Positions 7,994-17,171 of a stretch of DNA of 64,000 bases are shown piece by piece. Within the stretch, counting starts at the first letter, position 1; every line of letters starts with the position of its first letter. The position numbers and the translations under genes were made by a program. This DNA comes from Alphaproteobacteria bacterium (lineage in GTDB: Bacteria; Pseudomonadota; Alphaproteobacteria; Rhizobiales; Rhizobiaceae): contig JANSYK010000002.1 of the NCBI GenBank assembly GCA_024742485.1, forward strand, positions 1,302,001-1,366,000, in the 5' to 3' direction. The notes beneath the pieces are model-generated. The model was not told the origin of the DNA and did not search any database. It saw only the letters and a program-made list of their open reading frames with translations.

Positions 7994-9208
7994 ATGTTTC
8001 TGGATGTGTTGAGGCGGAGAAACCCGCAATTCATCGAGGCAGCGATACAATTGCACCAGGAAGGTCGGATTCCGGCAAACGCCTATGTGCTCGATCTCGA
8101 CGCCGTGGAAGACAATGCGCGGATCTTTTCCGATGCCGCTCGAAAACATGATTTGAAAACCTTTGCCATGACCAAGCAGGTCGGCCGCAACAGCGGCTTT
8201 TGCCGGGCAGTGATGCGCGGCGGTATCGACCGCGCCGTGGCCGTCGATATGGCCTGCGCCATCGCCTGTGACCGGGCGGGATTGAAGACCGGTCATCTGG
8301 GCCATCTGGTGCAGGTGCCTCGTCACGAGGCGGCCATGGCGGCCCGCGCGCTGACACCGGATTACTGGACGGTGTTCAGTGATGATAAAGCCGCGGAAGC
8401 GGCCGCAGCGTCAGCTGATGCAGGGCGGATGCAAAATCTTCTCGCCCGAATCCAGACCCAAGATGATATCTTTTATCGCGGTCATGAGGGCGGTTTCGCA
8501 GCCGAGGAGATTGTCGCGGTTGCCGACAGGCTGGATGCGCTGGCCGGTGGTCGTTTTGCCGGCATCACAACCTTTCCCGCCCTGTTGTTTGACAATGACA
8601 GCGGTGCCGTCGAGCCGACCCACAATCTGACGACCCTCTCAAGAGCAGCCGAGGCTCTTGCTGCTTCCGGGCGAGACGATATCGAAATCAACGCGCCGGG
8701 GACGACGTCGTCCATCGTGCTGGATGCTTTGGCGGATGCCGGCGCAACACAGTGTGAACCCGGCAACGGACTACACGGAACGACCCCTCTGCACGCGATC
8801 AAGGACCTGCCGGAACGCCCGGCCGTGCTCTATCTGAGCGAGGTGTCCCATCTGCATGGTGGCCGCGCCTATTGTTTTGGCGGAGGACTCTACATTGATC
8901 CGGTGTTTCCGGACTACGATGTCAAGGCCATTGTCGGTGCTGGCCCCACCACATCGGAACAAGCGCTGGCCAGTGTCGAAATTCCGCCACCATCCGCCAT
9001 CGATTACTACGGCATGATCGACTGCGCCGGCAGTGTAAAGCCTCGGGCAGGCGACAGCGTCATCTTCGGCTTTCGCGGCCAGGCTTTCGTCACCCGCGCC
9101 TATACGGTCGGTGTTTCGGGGATTGCAGCGGGCACGCCAAAGGTTGAAACGATCGAGAACATTTTCGGCGTCGCCGAGCCCTGGCCGGAACGGGGGCAGC
9201 CATCGTGA
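7994..9208 (+). CDS. YhfX-like PLP-dependent enzyme (alanine racemase fold)
   Basis: A 404-residue fold-type III PLP protein. The N-terminal barrel starts around NAYVLDLDAVEDNARIF. The motif TKQVGRNSG near residue 58 carries the predicted Schiff-base lysine in the form seen in the E. coli YhfX group, rather than the KANAYGHG form of true alanine racemases. The C-terminal part (GDSVIFGFRGQAF) looks like the beta domain. Reactions in this fold include racemisation and aldol cleavage of amino acids; the YhfX reaction is not established to my knowledge. AAGGAG precedes ATG 7994. The gene lies inside a transporter operon, which suggests it processes the imported compound. Confidence 0.82.
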   Translation: MFLDVLRRRNPQFIEAAIQLHQEGRIPANAYVLDLDAVEDNARIFSDAARKHDLKTFAMTKQVGRNSGFCRAVMRGGIDRAVAVDMACAIACDRAGLKTGHLGHLVQVPRHEAAMAARALTPDYWTVFSDDKAAEAAAASADAGRMQNLLARIQTQDDIFYRGHEGGFAAEEIVAVADRLDALAGGRFAGITTFPALLFDNDSGAVEPTHNLTTLSRAAEALAASGRDDIEINAPGTTSSIVLDALADAGATQCEPGNGLHGTTPLHAIKDLPERPAVLYLSEVSHLHGGRAYCFGGGLYIDPVFPDYDVKAIVGAGPTTSEQALASVEIPPPSAIDYYGMIDCAGSVKPRAGDSVIFGFRGQAFVTRAYTVGVSGIAAGTPKVETIENIFGVAEPWPERGQPS

Positions 9209-9957
9209 CGGATCAACAATCACACCGTCGGCCGGTGCTGGAACTCCAGAACGTTCACAAGGCCTTTGCCGGCCTCGTCGCCGTCGAGGACTTTTCGCTG
9301 GACTTGCACGCCGGGGAAATCGTCGCCCTGGTCGGTGACAATGGTGCGGGCAAGTCGACCCTTGTTAAAATGATTTCGGGTGTCCATGCACCGACATCGG
9401 GAACGATCCGCCTGGATGGTGAAGATGTGAGCTTCGCCGATGCCAGTGTCGCCCGCTCGCGCGGCATCGAAGTGGTCTATCAGGATCTTGCTCTGGCCGA
9501 CCAGCAGCCGGTTTACATGAACATGTTTCTGGGGCGCGAAGCCGTGCGCGGACCGTTGCATTTGCTGGATCGCAAGACAATGATCGAACAGACCCAGACG
9601 CTGGTCGATGAACTGGATGTGCGCATCCCCTCTGCCCGCGCGATCATCCGCGACCTGTCCGGCGGTCAGCGGCAGGGTGTCGCGATCGCCCGTGCAACCC
9701 GCTGGGCCAAGAAACTCATATTGCTCGATGAACCGACAGCGGCGCTCGGCGTTGCCGAAACGGACAAGGTCGAAAAGATCATCACCACGCTCAAGGAACG
9801 CGACATTGCAATCCTGATCATCAGCCACAGCCTTGATCAGGTCTTCCGGCTGTCCGACCGGATCTGCGTCTTGAGACGCGGCGTTCAGATCGGCGTGCGC
9901 GAAACGGCTGCCACTGACAAGAACGAAATCGTCTCGATGATCACCGGCGTCAGTTGA
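9205..9957 (+). CDS. ABC transporter ATP-binding protein, single-domain sugar type
   Basis: A 250-residue nucleotide-binding subunit. Walker A is GDNGAGKST, the Q-loop is VVYQDLAL, the signature is [14 protein letters not shown] and Walker B is [12 protein letters not shown]. Classic RbsA proteins carry two fused ABC domains of about 500 residues; this one has a single domain and presumably dimerises. The GTG start overlaps the YhfX stop (GTGA). It completes the importer formed with the permease and binding protein, and ends 15 bp from the convergent edd gene. Confidence 0.9.
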   Translation: MTDQQSHRRPVLELQNVHKAFAGLVAVEDFSLDLHAGEIVALVGDNGAGKSTLVKMISGVHAPTSGTIRLDGEDVSFADASVARSRGIEVVYQDLALADQQPVYMNMFLGREAVRGPLHLLDRKTMIEQTQTLVDELDVRIPSARAIIRDLSGGQRQGVAIARATRWAKKLILLDEPTAALGVAETDKVEKIITTLKERDIAILIISHSLDQVFRLSDRICVLRRGVQIGVRETAATDKNEIVSMITGVS

Positions 9958-9972
9958 ACGGGTGGCCCGATC

Positions 9973-11793
9973 TTATCCGTATAGCACGCTCGCACCGGCA
10001 TCGGCGCGCCCGGCCAGTGCCCGGAAATTGGCGAAGATTTCGCGGCCCATTCCGTGTTCATTGTCCGACAGGTCGACCTTGACCGGTTCGCGAGCCGAAA
10101 ATTCACTGTCATCGACCAGTACCGACAGGGTTCCGGCATCGGCGTCGAGGCGGATCATGTCGCCTTCGCGCAGCCGGGCAAGCGGGCTGTCATCGATGGC
10201 TTCCGGTGTCACATGGATGGCCGCAGGCACCTTGCCCGAGGCACCGGACATGCGCCCATCGGTTACCAGCGCCACCTTGCAGCCGCGATCCTGCAGCACA
10301 CCGAGCGGCGGCGTCAGCTTGTGGAGTTCCGGCATGCCATTGGCGCGTGGTCCTTGAAAACGGACGACAGCGATGAAGTCGCCGTCCAGGGCATCGGCTT
10401 TGAACGCTTCCTGAAACGCCTTTTGCGAGTGAAAGATTCGCGCCGGTGCTTCGACGATCCGGTGCTCCGGCTTGACGGCTGAAATCTTGATCACCGACTT
10501 GCCGAGATTGCCGGACAGCATCTTCAGGCCGCCATTTTTCTGGAACGGAGCCTCGAAGGTCGACAGGATTTTCGCGTTACCGCTGACCGGAGGAACCGGT
10601 TCGCGGGCGACCGTGCCATCTGCGTTGAGTTTCGGGTCGATGGCGTAGGCGGCAAGTCCGTCGCCCCAAACCGTGCGCACATCGTCATGCAGCATGCCAT
10701 TGGCCAGCAACTGCGAAATGAGAAAGCCGAGGCCGCCGGCCGCATGGAAGTGGTTCACATCGGATGGTCCGTTGGGATAGACCCGTGCCAGCAACGGCAC
10801 GATATCGGAAAGCTCCGATATGTCTTCCCAGGTCAGATGAATGCCGGCCGCGCGGGCCATGGCAATGAGGTGCATGGTGTGATTGGTCGAGCCGCCGGTT
10901 GCGTGCAGGCCGACAATGCCGTTGACCACGCTGCGCTCGTCGAACATCACCCCGGCAGGCGTGAACTCGTTACCGAGCGCAGTGATGGCCAGTGCCCGTT
11001 TGGCAGCTTCCCGTGTCAGGGCGTCACGCAACGGTGTGCCCGGATTGATAAAGGACGCGCCGGGCGTGTGAAAACCCATCAATTCCATCAGCATCTGGTT
11101 GGAATTGGCGGTTCCGTAGAATGTGCAGGTTCCGGGCCCGTGATAGGACTTGGATTCCGCATCGAGCAGTTCGGCGCGACCGACCTTGCCTTCGGCAAAG
11201 AGCTGGCGAATGCGCGTCTTCTCATTGTTGGGCAGTCCGGAGGTCATCGGTCCCGCCGGAATGAACACGGCCGGTAGATGGCCGAATGTCAGCGCCGCGA
11301 TCAGCAGTCCCGGAACGATCTTGTCGCAGACACCCAGATAGGCTGCGGCATCGAACATATTGTGGGAAAGACCGACGGCTGCCGACAGGGCGATGACATC
11401 TCGGGAGAACAGGGAAAGGTCCATGCCCGGCTGCCCCTGTGTGACACCATCGCACATGGCCGGCACACCACCGGCAACCTGCGCGACACCGCCCGCTTCC
11501 CTTGCGGCCGCCCGGATCAGATCCGGATAGCGTTCAAAGGGCTGGTGGGCGGACAACATGTCATTATAGGAGGTGATGATCCCGAGATTGGCGACCGTAT
11601 CCCCGGCCAGGGCATCCTTTTCATGCACACCGCAAGCGGCAAATCCGTGGGCAAGATTACCGCAGGAAAGGGTGCCACGGTGCGGACCGTGGTCTGCCGC
11701 CCGGTTGACGCGATCAAGGTAGATTTCGCGCGACGGTTTCGACCGCTCGATGATGCGGTGCGTGATGGTCTGTACAGATGATTGTGCGGCCAT
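9973..11793 (-). CDS. edd: 6-Phosphogluconate dehydratase (Entner-Doudoroff)
   Basis: A 606-residue IlvD/Edd family dehydratase that converts 6-phosphogluconate to 2-keto-3-deoxy-6-phosphogluconate in the cytoplasm. Edd-typical segments include [71 protein letters not shown] and [16 protein letters not shown]. The cysteines in the second and third of these are the expected iron-sulfur cluster ligands. ATG at 11793 has AGGA upstream. It is the last gene of zwf-pgl-edd, separated from pgl by repeat copy B. The eda aldolase gene is not in the window. Confidence 0.95.
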   Translation of the reverse strand: MAAQSSVQTITHRIIERSKPSREIYLDRVNRAADHGPHRGTLSCGNLAHGFAACGVHEKDALAGDTVANLGIITSYNDMLSAHQPFERYPDLIRAAAREAGGVAQVAGGVPAMCDGVTQGQPGMDLSLFSRDVIALSAAVGLSHNMFDAAAYLGVCDKIVPGLLIAALTFGHLPAVFIPAGPMTSGLPNNEKTRIRQLFAEGKVGRAELLDAESKSYHGPGTCTFYGTANSNQMLMELMGFHTPGASFINPGTPLRDALTREAAKRALAITALGNEFTPAGVMFDERSVVNGIVGLHATGGSTNHTMHLIAMARAAGIHLTWEDISELSDIVPLLARVYPNGPSDVNHFHAAGGLGFLISQLLANGMLHDDVRTVWGDGLAAYAIDPKLNADGTVAREPVPPVSGNAKILSTFEAPFQKNGGLKMLSGNLGKSVIKISAVKPEHRIVEAPARIFHSQKAFQEAFKADALDGDFIAVVRFQGPRANGMPELHKLTPPLGVLQDRGCKVALVTDGRMSGASGKVPAAIHVTPEAIDDSPLARLREGDMIRLDADAGTLSVLVDDSEFSAREPVKVDLSDNEHGMGREIFANFRALAGRADAGASVLYG

Positions 11794-11866
11794 GATGTTC
11801 CTGCCGATCAAATGGTTTCGTTTGATGCCCGTTCGGGCAAAGGCGGCTAAGCCCTTTGCTCTGGTT

Positions 11867-11964
11867 CGTTTCACGTTCCGTCAGAAACGTGACAACGGTG
11901 TTGGCCGTTGATTCTGTTGATGCATTCAGGTTTTGCCGGTTCCGTCAAAACCTGAATGGCACTA
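11867..11964 (-). repeat. Dispersed two-hairpin repeat, copy B
   Basis: The reverse-oriented copy between pgl and edd. Hairpin 2 is TCACGTTCCGTCAGAAACGTGA (11871 onward), and hairpin 1 pairs ATTCAGGTTTTG with CAAAACCTGAAT (about 11924-11956). Its left-end TAG, read on the minus strand, is the stop codon of pgl (11962-11964). Confidence 0.85.
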
Positions 11965-12663
11965 TGGCGCCCAGTAAATCTGCAGCGGGCTACCGGTCTT
12001 TTTCAAGGCGGCACGAATGGGAAGCGCGCTGACCGGTCCCGGTTGCAGAGCCTTGTCGAGCACGTCCTTCTTGCCGCTTCCCTCGATGTGAAGGATGCAA
12101 AGTCCTGCCCGTGCAATGACCGGCAGGGTCAGGGTCAAGCGAGGCTCCCCGGCGCCTGGCGCGTCGATTGCCATCACTGTCTCGTCCGTTGCCGGATCGG
12201 TGACGGTATCCAATTGGTCACTTTGGGGAAACCAGGATGCCGTGTGCCCATCCGTGCCCATCCCGAGTATGACCGCATCGAACGGCTGTTTGATGGCGGC
12301 AATGTTTCCCGCCGCCCGACGCGCCGCTTCGGCAGCGCTGATCCCATCGGCGAACAGCGGAACGAATTGTGCGAAGGCTGCTTCGTTTTGCAGCAGTAAT
12401 GTGGCGACGAGGCGATGGTTCGACCGTTCATGGGACGATGGCACAAAACGCTCATCAACCAGTGCGATGGCGACCTTGTCCCAGGCGAGTGCGTGTTTGC
12501 TGAGGGCGAGAAAGAAGCCGCGCGGCGTGGATCCGCCTGATACGGCGAGGCTGGCTGCGCCGTCGCGTTCGACGGCTTGCGCAAGCACGTCGGCAACACG
12601 TTTCGCGAGGGCCTCGGCCAGCGCATCGCCCGTCTCGAATTCGATCATTCGCGGTTCACTCAT
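11962..12663 (-). CDS. pgl: 6-Phosphogluconolactonase
   Basis: A 233-residue protein that hydrolyses 6-phosphogluconolactone to 6-phosphogluconate. Family marks are AASLAVSGGSTPRGFF (phosphate-binding loop), VALVDERFVPSSHERSN, DAVILGMGTDGHTASWFP and a C-terminal PGPVSALPIRAAL segment. It lies between zwf and edd in the usual Entner-Doudoroff order, with a repeat copy on each side. Its TAG stop falls on the terminus of repeat B, so its last residues may reflect where that element inserted. Confidence 0.95.
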   Translation of the reverse strand: MSEPRMIEFETGDALAEALAKRVADVLAQAVERDGAASLAVSGGSTPRGFFLALSKHALAWDKVAIALVDERFVPSSHERSNHRLVATLLLQNEAAFAQFVPLFADGISAAEAARRAAGNIAAIKQPFDAVILGMGTDGHTASWFPQSDQLDTVTDPATDETVMAIDAPGAGEPRLTLTLPVIARAGLCILHIEGSGKKDVLDKALQPGPVSALPIRAALKKTGSPLQIYWAP

Positions 12664-12686
12664 TACAAATCAGGCGCCCTTCGCGC

Positions 12687-12789
12687 TAGATCAATTCAGG
12701 CTTTGGCGGTTTCGGTAAAACCTGAATGCATTGACAAAATCACAGGCCGATACCGTTGTCCCGTTTCTGACCAAACATGAAACGGTCTA
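12687..12789 (+). repeat. Dispersed two-hairpin repeat, copy C
   Basis: The forward-oriented copy between zwf and pgl. The left end is CTAGATCAATTCAGG, hairpin 1 pairs CAGGCTTTG with TAAAACCTG, and hairpin 2 starts CCCGTTTCTG. The right end GTCTAG supplies, on the minus strand, the TAG stop codon of zwf (12787-12789). Both termini read CTAG inward, the clearest example of inverted ends in the family. Confidence 0.85.
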
Positions 12790-14262
12790 GTGGCTCTCAT
12801 GCCAGGTTCGGCCGTCCCGTTCGATCAGCGCGATTGCCTGGGCCGGACCGGATGTCCCGGCCGTGTATCCGTGGCAGGGCTGCTCGCTTTCTTCCCATGC
12901 GGTCAGGATCGGATCGATCCATTGCCAGGCCGCTTCGACCTCGTCGCGCCGCATGAACAATGTCTGATTGCAGCGAATGACATCCATCAACAGGCGCTCA
13001 TAGGCGTCCGGATTGCGCACGCCGAAGCTTTCCGCGAAACTCATATCGAGCGGAACATGCCGCAACCGCATGCCTCCGGGCCCCGGATCCTTGATCATGA
13101 TCCACTGCTTGACCCCTTCGCCCGGTTGCAGCCGGATAACCAACTGGTTGGCGATCACATGCCCGGCGCTCTTGTCGAATATGGAATGCGGGATCGGCTT
13201 GAAATTGATGACGATCTCTGACACCCGTTCCGCCATCCGCTTGCCGGTCCGCAGGTAGAACGGCACGCCGGCCCAGCGCCAGTTCTCGATTTCCGCCTTG
13301 ATGGCGACAAAGGTCTCCGTCGTGGAGTTCTCGTCGCCGAGTTCCTCCAGGTAGCCGTCGACGGCGCCGCCGACGGAGGCGCCGGCCCGATATTGGCCGC
13401 GCACGGTTCGCATAGCGGCATTTTCGCCATCAATCGGGCTGAGCGCCCGCAAGACCTTGAGTTTTTCATCGCGAACCGCCTCGGCATCGGCGGAGGGCGG
13501 AGCCTCCATGGCCACCAGGCACAGAAGTTGGAGCATATGGTTCTGGACCATGTCGCGCAGTGCACCGGCCCGGTCGTAATAGGTGGTGCGGCCCTCGAGT
13601 CCGACCGACTCCGCAACGGTGATCTGGATATGGTCGATATGCGCGGAATTCCAGAGGGGCTCGTAGAGCGCATTGGCAAAACGCAGCGCCATCAGGTTCT
13701 GGACTGTTTCCTTGCCAAGATAGTGATCGATGCGAAAGATCTCGTCCTCGGAAAAGGCCTGACCGATCGTGTCATTCAATACCTGTGCAGACGCCAGATC
13801 GCGCCCGATCGGCTTTTCAACGACGATCCGTGTGTTTTCGGTCATCAGGCCATGGCTGCGGATTTGTCCGCAAATGTCCCCGAAGATCGACGGGCTGACG
13901 GCCAGGTAAAAGGCGCGAACCTGGGCCTCGCCCGAAGAAAGTAGCTTGGCCATGTCGTCCCAGCCGCGATCGGACCGTGCGTCGACGGAAACATAGTGGA
14001 GACGGTTCAGGAACCGGTCGACTTCCTGTGCATCATGCTCGCCCTCCCGGAGGTGGCGCGACAGGGCTTCGGCGGCGAATTCGCGGAAACTCTTGTCATC
14101 CAGCGCGGCGCGTGAGGCTCCGATGATGCGGGTCGGTTCGCTCAACTGGCCGGCGATTTGCCGGTGATAAAGAGCAGGAAGCAACTTGCGTTCGGAAAGG
14201 TCGCCGGTGCCGCCGAACACAACATAATCAAACGGTTCGACAGGGATCGTTTGGCTGCTCAT
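12787..14262 (-). CDS. zwf: Glucose-6-phosphate 1-dehydrogenase
   Basis: A 491-residue enzyme that oxidises glucose-6-phosphate to the lactone with NADP(+), feeding both the Entner-Doudoroff and oxidative pentose phosphate routes. Visible motifs are the coenzyme fingerprint VVFGGTGDLSERKLLPALYHR near the N-terminus, the active-site RIDHYLGKETVQN, and the substrate-binding FYLRTGKRM. It is the first gene of the operon; ATG 14262 faces the ArsR gene across about 220 bp. Its stop codon lies in repeat C. Confidence 0.97.
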   Translation of the reverse strand: MSSQTIPVEPFDYVVFGGTGDLSERKLLPALYHRQIAGQLSEPTRIIGASRAALDDKSFREFAAEALSRHLREGEHDAQEVDRFLNRLHYVSVDARSDRGWDDMAKLLSSGEAQVRAFYLAVSPSIFGDICGQIRSHGLMTENTRIVVEKPIGRDLASAQVLNDTIGQAFSEDEIFRIDHYLGKETVQNLMALRFANALYEPLWNSAHIDHIQITVAESVGLEGRTTYYDRAGALRDMVQNHMLQLLCLVAMEAPPSADAEAVRDEKLKVLRALSPIDGENAAMRTVRGQYRAGASVGGAVDGYLEELGDENSTTETFVAIKAEIENWRWAGVPFYLRTGKRMAERVSEIVINFKPIPHSIFDKSAGHVIANQLVIRLQPGEGVKQWIMIKDPGPGGMRLRHVPLDMSFAESFGVRNPDAYERLLMDVIRCNQTLFMRRDEVEAAWQWIDPILTAWEESEQPCHGYTAGTSGPAQAIALIERDGRTWHESH

Positions 14263-14444
14263 GGGCTTCGCTCATCGATGGGTTCAATTTTCCCCGGTCA
14301 TAATCTAATCGATTTAAAAAGACCAGTGCCAATCTGAAATATCGTTGCGGAAATGCATATTCGTCGTTTCTCGGCGGGTGGAAACCGCTTGAAACAGATG
14401 ATGAAACAATCGTGAGGCCGGATATTGCATCATGGAGAAAGTTT

Positions 14445-14474
14445 GGTAACTTTGAAGTTACGGTAACCTGAAAG
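14445..14474 (+). promoter_or_regulatory. ArsR-type operator
   Basis: GTAACTT/AAGTTAC forms an inverted repeat with a 2-nt centre (14446-14461), immediately followed by GGTAACC (14462-14468). The unit GGTAAC-N4-AAG thus also recurs directly with a 17-bp step (14445 and 14462). It lies just upstream of the ArsR start, the typical position for autoregulation. The rest of 14263-14481 shows no feature I can name beyond the expected zwf promoter. Confidence 0.6.
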
Positions 14475-14481
14475 TTTCGGT

Positions 14482-14832
14482 ATGAAGCGCTCTCCACAAC
14501 AAAGATCGGACATTGATGCCTCGGCAGCGCTCGACGCCTTGGGAAACAAAGTCAGGCGGGAGATCATCAGCATGCTGTCCAACGGTCCGCGTGCAGCCGG
14601 CGAAATTGCCGATCAATTTCCGATCAGCCGGCCGGCGATTTCCAAACATCTCCGATTGCTGGAGCAAGCCAATATGGTCAGTCACGAAACCATTGGAAAC
14701 CGCAACGTCTACCAACTTGATCAAATGGGATTTGACCACGCCCGGCATTGGCTGGATCATTTCTGGACGGATGCGCTCCACCGGTTTGGCATGGTTGCCG
14801 AAAACACGTTCGTGGCGGATGACCGTGAGTAG
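14482..14832 (+). CDS. ArsR family transcriptional regulator
   Basis: A 116-residue winged-helix regulator. LDALGNKVRREIISMLSNGPRAAGEIADQF leads into the recognition helix ISRPAISKHLRLLEQANMV. There are no cysteine pairs of the arsenic-sensor kind, so metal sensing is unlikely. This subtype is commonly encoded with SRPBCC (AHSA1) proteins, as here. It overlaps the next gene by 14 bases. Confidence 0.9.
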   Translation: MKRSPQQRSDIDASAALDALGNKVRREIISMLSNGPRAAGEIADQFPISRPAISKHLRLLEQANMVSHETIGNRNVYQLDQMGFDHARHWLDHFWTDALHRFGMVAENTFVADDRE

Positions 14833-15313
14833 CCCCTTCGAGACGTCCGTGACGCTGCGCTGCAGCGTTGAACATGCCTTTGATGTCTTCATAACGAAGG
14901 TCGATCTGTGGTGGCCGCGAAGCCACCGCCGGTTTGAACACTCGACATTCAGTATGGAGGCCAGGGCGGGCGGGCGGCTTGTCGAGCGTGCCGCTGATGG
15001 ATCGGAGATGGTTTTCGGTGACGTGCTGGTCTTTGAGAGGCCAAACTGCATTCGTATGACCTGGCATCCCGGCAAGGTCAGTCAACCGACCGAGGTGACG
15101 ATCAGTTTTGCGCAAGAAGACGGGCGGACGACGGTGCGTGTTGTCCATACCGAAGGCGCCAGCGAGTTGGGACCTCAATGGGATGAAAAGGTCGCGCTGT
15201 TTTCCAAAGGCTGGTCGGCCATCCTTGCAGCGCTTGGTGATTTCACCCGGGTAGGTGAGGGCGAAAAGCCCCGCCCAACCGGTCATCAGACAAACGAAAA
15301 AGGAAAGATGTGA
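14819..15313 (+). CDS. SRPBCC (AHSA1-like) domain protein
   Basis: A 164-residue START/Bet v1-like protein: SVEHAFDVFITKVDLWWPRSHRR opens the fold, EARAGGRLVERAADGSEMVFGDVLVFERP forms central strands, and GWSAILAALGDF is the long C-terminal helix lining the cavity. Such proteins bind small hydrophobic ligands; no catalytic residues are evident. It is co-transcribed with ArsR and a DUF1761 membrane protein, and its stop overlaps the next start (TGATG). Confidence 0.85.
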   Translation: MTVSSPFETSVTLRCSVEHAFDVFITKVDLWWPRSHRRFEHSTFSMEARAGGRLVERAADGSEMVFGDVLVFERPNCIRMTWHPGKVSQPTEVTISFAQEDGRTTVRVVHTEGASELGPQWDEKVALFSKGWSAILAALGDFTRVGEGEKPRPTGHQTNEKGKM

Positions 15314-15726
15314 TGGACCTGGATTTTGGAAATCTGAACTGGCTGGCAATCCTCCTGTCGGTCGTGATCGGACAGGTCGTCTTGACGGTCTGGTTCGCAG
15401 TGCTGTTTGCGGAACCCTGGGCAAGAGCCTATGGCGCGGCCGACAAGGCTGAACATACAAAAGACATTCCCGCCTACACCTACGGCATCGGAGTTGCATG
15501 CATGGTCCTGTTGACTGTGGGATTGGCCCTCTTTCAGCAAAGCGTCGGCGTTCAGTCATTTGGCGGGGGCCTTGCAACCGGCATTTTCGTCGCGCTGTTC
15601 TTTGCTCTCGCAACCGCGTTGCCCGGCTATGCGTTTCTGAAAAAACTGGACGCGGCTGCGATCGCCATCGGCAGCCAATGTGTGGTGATCCTGATCGTTT
15701 CATGCATTCTGGCGATCTGGACCTAG
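15313..15726 (+). CDS. DUF1761 integral membrane protein
   Basis: A 137-residue protein with four predicted helices (for example LAILLSVVIGQVVLTVWFAVLF and IAIGSQCVVILIVSCILAIW), matching the DUF1761 pattern of small four-helix membrane proteins. AGGAA at 15301 precedes ATG 15313; an overlapping GTG at 15310 is also possible. Function unknown. The gene is the last of the ArsR-SRPBCC-DUF1761 unit. The following 15727-15949 gap holds only a small GC-rich hairpin (GATGCCTCCGGCATC) and no convincing gene. Confidence 0.82.
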   Translation: MDLDFGNLNWLAILLSVVIGQVVLTVWFAVLFAEPWARAYGAADKAEHTKDIPAYTYGIGVACMVLLTVGLALFQQSVGVQSFGGGLATGIFVALFFALATALPGYAFLKKLDAAAIAIGSQCVVILIVSCILAIWT

Positions 15727-15949
15727 GCCCGACCGAGGCTTTGTGTGAAGGCATTGGCGTATATACGCCCGGCCCATCGGGTTTGCGGTCGGCGCGCCGG
15801 CAGCGTCAGGATGCTCGCAAGATGCCTCCGGCATCGTGCTGCGCTCCTTGCTTGCCGATCACCGCGCCGACGACAAACAGAATCGATCCCATTTAAACCA
15901 GAAAGGCTTTGGCACACCGCCCGCGCGGAGCGATGAGAGGATTGGTCGG

Positions 15950-16525
15950 TCACGTTTGACTGTGTTCGGCCGACAGCATGCCAAGAAATTCCGACACGGC
16001 CGGCTCATCAACACCGACCGCCCGAAAGACCGCGGCGGAAAAGCGGGCAGGGGCGTGGCCGGGTGCCGTTATGACGTTCCGGTCATCGATTGCGGTTACC
16101 GCGTCAACGTAATGGGACTGCCCGAGATAAGCATCGACGTTACCGGTCAGGAACGCAGCCGCATTGCTCGTGTGACGCCGGTCGTCGAGTAGACCCGCAC
16201 GGGCAAGCGCCAGCGTTCCGCCACATATGGCCGCAACTGTTTTGTCCGCATCCAGAAATGATCGCGCCAGCGAAGCCGTGTCGGGCGCGTCGGCCGTTTC
16301 CCAAATCGTGCCGCCGCACAAAACCATGGCGTCGAACGCGTCCGGCCTGATGGTCTCAAGCGCGTCATCCGGTATCGTTTTTAGACCGCCCATGGAGATG
16401 ACATTGTCACCATTGGGAGTCACCTTCGTCGTTTCGACATTGTAGTAAGCCTGTCCGATACCGTTGAGAAAGCTGCATTCCCAATCGGCATAACCATTGG
16501 TCAGAACGATGACGATTTTCGGCAT
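15950..16525 (-). CDS. DJ-1/PfpI family protein
   Basis: A 191-residue class I glutamine-amidotransferase-like protein. The acidic residue in GYADWE (Glu16) and the nucleophile-elbow cysteine Cys101 in AAICGGTLALARAGLL fit the DJ-1/PfpI layout, although the usual residue after Cys is Gly here rather than His, as in some intracellular protease/glyoxalase-like relatives. ATG 16525 has AGGAG upstream; a longer frame to 16630 has no Shine-Dalgarno. Possible roles are glyoxalase or protein deglycation; the reaction is not determined. Confidence 0.85.
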   Translation of the reverse strand: MPKIVIVLTNGYADWECSFLNGIGQAYYNVETTKVTPNGDNVISMGGLKTIPDDALETIRPDAFDAMVLCGGTIWETADAPDTASLARSFLDADKTVAAICGGTLALARAGLLDDRRHTSNAAAFLTGNVDAYLGQSHYVDAVTAIDDRNVITAPGHAPARFSAAVFRAVGVDEPAVSEFLGMLSAEHSQT

Positions 16526-16675
16526 GTGCCTGCTCCTGCCTGTTGAGTATGGCCGTGTTGATCTATCGGGAATGCGGAACAGGCAAGGATGGCTCCGCGC
16601 CTGTCCGGCAAACCGGAACGCCACCATCAAAACTCTGCGTTTGAGACGAAAACAAGGTGGCGCCTGAAACGATGT

Positions 16676-17077
16676 TCAGCGCATGTCCCGATACTCCTCG
16701 TCCGTCACCGCTTCAAGCCAGTCGGCAGCGGCTCCGTCCAGGGCTTCCTGGATTGCGATATGGCACATTGCATGGTCCGGCGCTGCGCCATGCCAGTGTT
16801 TTTCACCAGGTGCGATCCAGACCGTGTCGCCCGCCATGATCTCCTGCACCGGTTCACCGGACTTTTGAATGCGACCAACTCCGGAGACCACATGAAGGGT
16901 TTGTCCGAGCGGATGGGTGTGCCAGTTGGTTCTCGCCCCAGGTGAAAAACTGACCCGGACAGCGCGAACTCGCGCTGGAGCCGGGGCCTCAACGATCGGA
17001 TCCATCATGACCGTCCCGGTGAAATACTCGGAACCGGCTTGAACCGTCGGGCGGCTGGTTGATCTGTAAATGTCCAT
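16676..17077 (-). CDS. Cupin domain protein
   Basis: A 133-residue single-domain cupin. Motif 1 is NWHTHPLGQTLHVVSGVG (two His and a Gln in the metal positions), and motif 2 is IAPGEKHWHGAAPDHAMCHIAI (His). This resembles the carboxymuconolactone-decarboxylase-associated or quercetinase-like small cupins. A divalent metal site is predicted. It lies downstream of, and in the same direction as, the MerR gene, which may control it. Confidence 0.85.
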   Translation of the reverse strand: MDIYRSTSRPTVQAGSEYFTGTVMMDPIVEAPAPARVRAVRVSFSPGARTNWHTHPLGQTLHVVSGVGRIQKSGEPVQEIMAGDTVWIAPGEKHWHGAAPDHAMCHIAIQEALDGAAADWLEAVTDEEYRDMR

Positions 17078-17171
17078 TGTTGATCCTCAGATGTCTCACA
17101 CGATTCGGAGCGCTTTGCGAAACCTTATCAGATATGGACAGCTCTGTGCCTGCCCGGGGCCGGGTGACGGT

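Noticed and set aside
15806-15892. A 28-codon hydrophobic peptide on the minus strand (MGSILFVVGAVIG...)
   Set aside because: It has no ribosome site and no neighbouring support; it could be a relic of a membrane protein start but cannot be called a gene.
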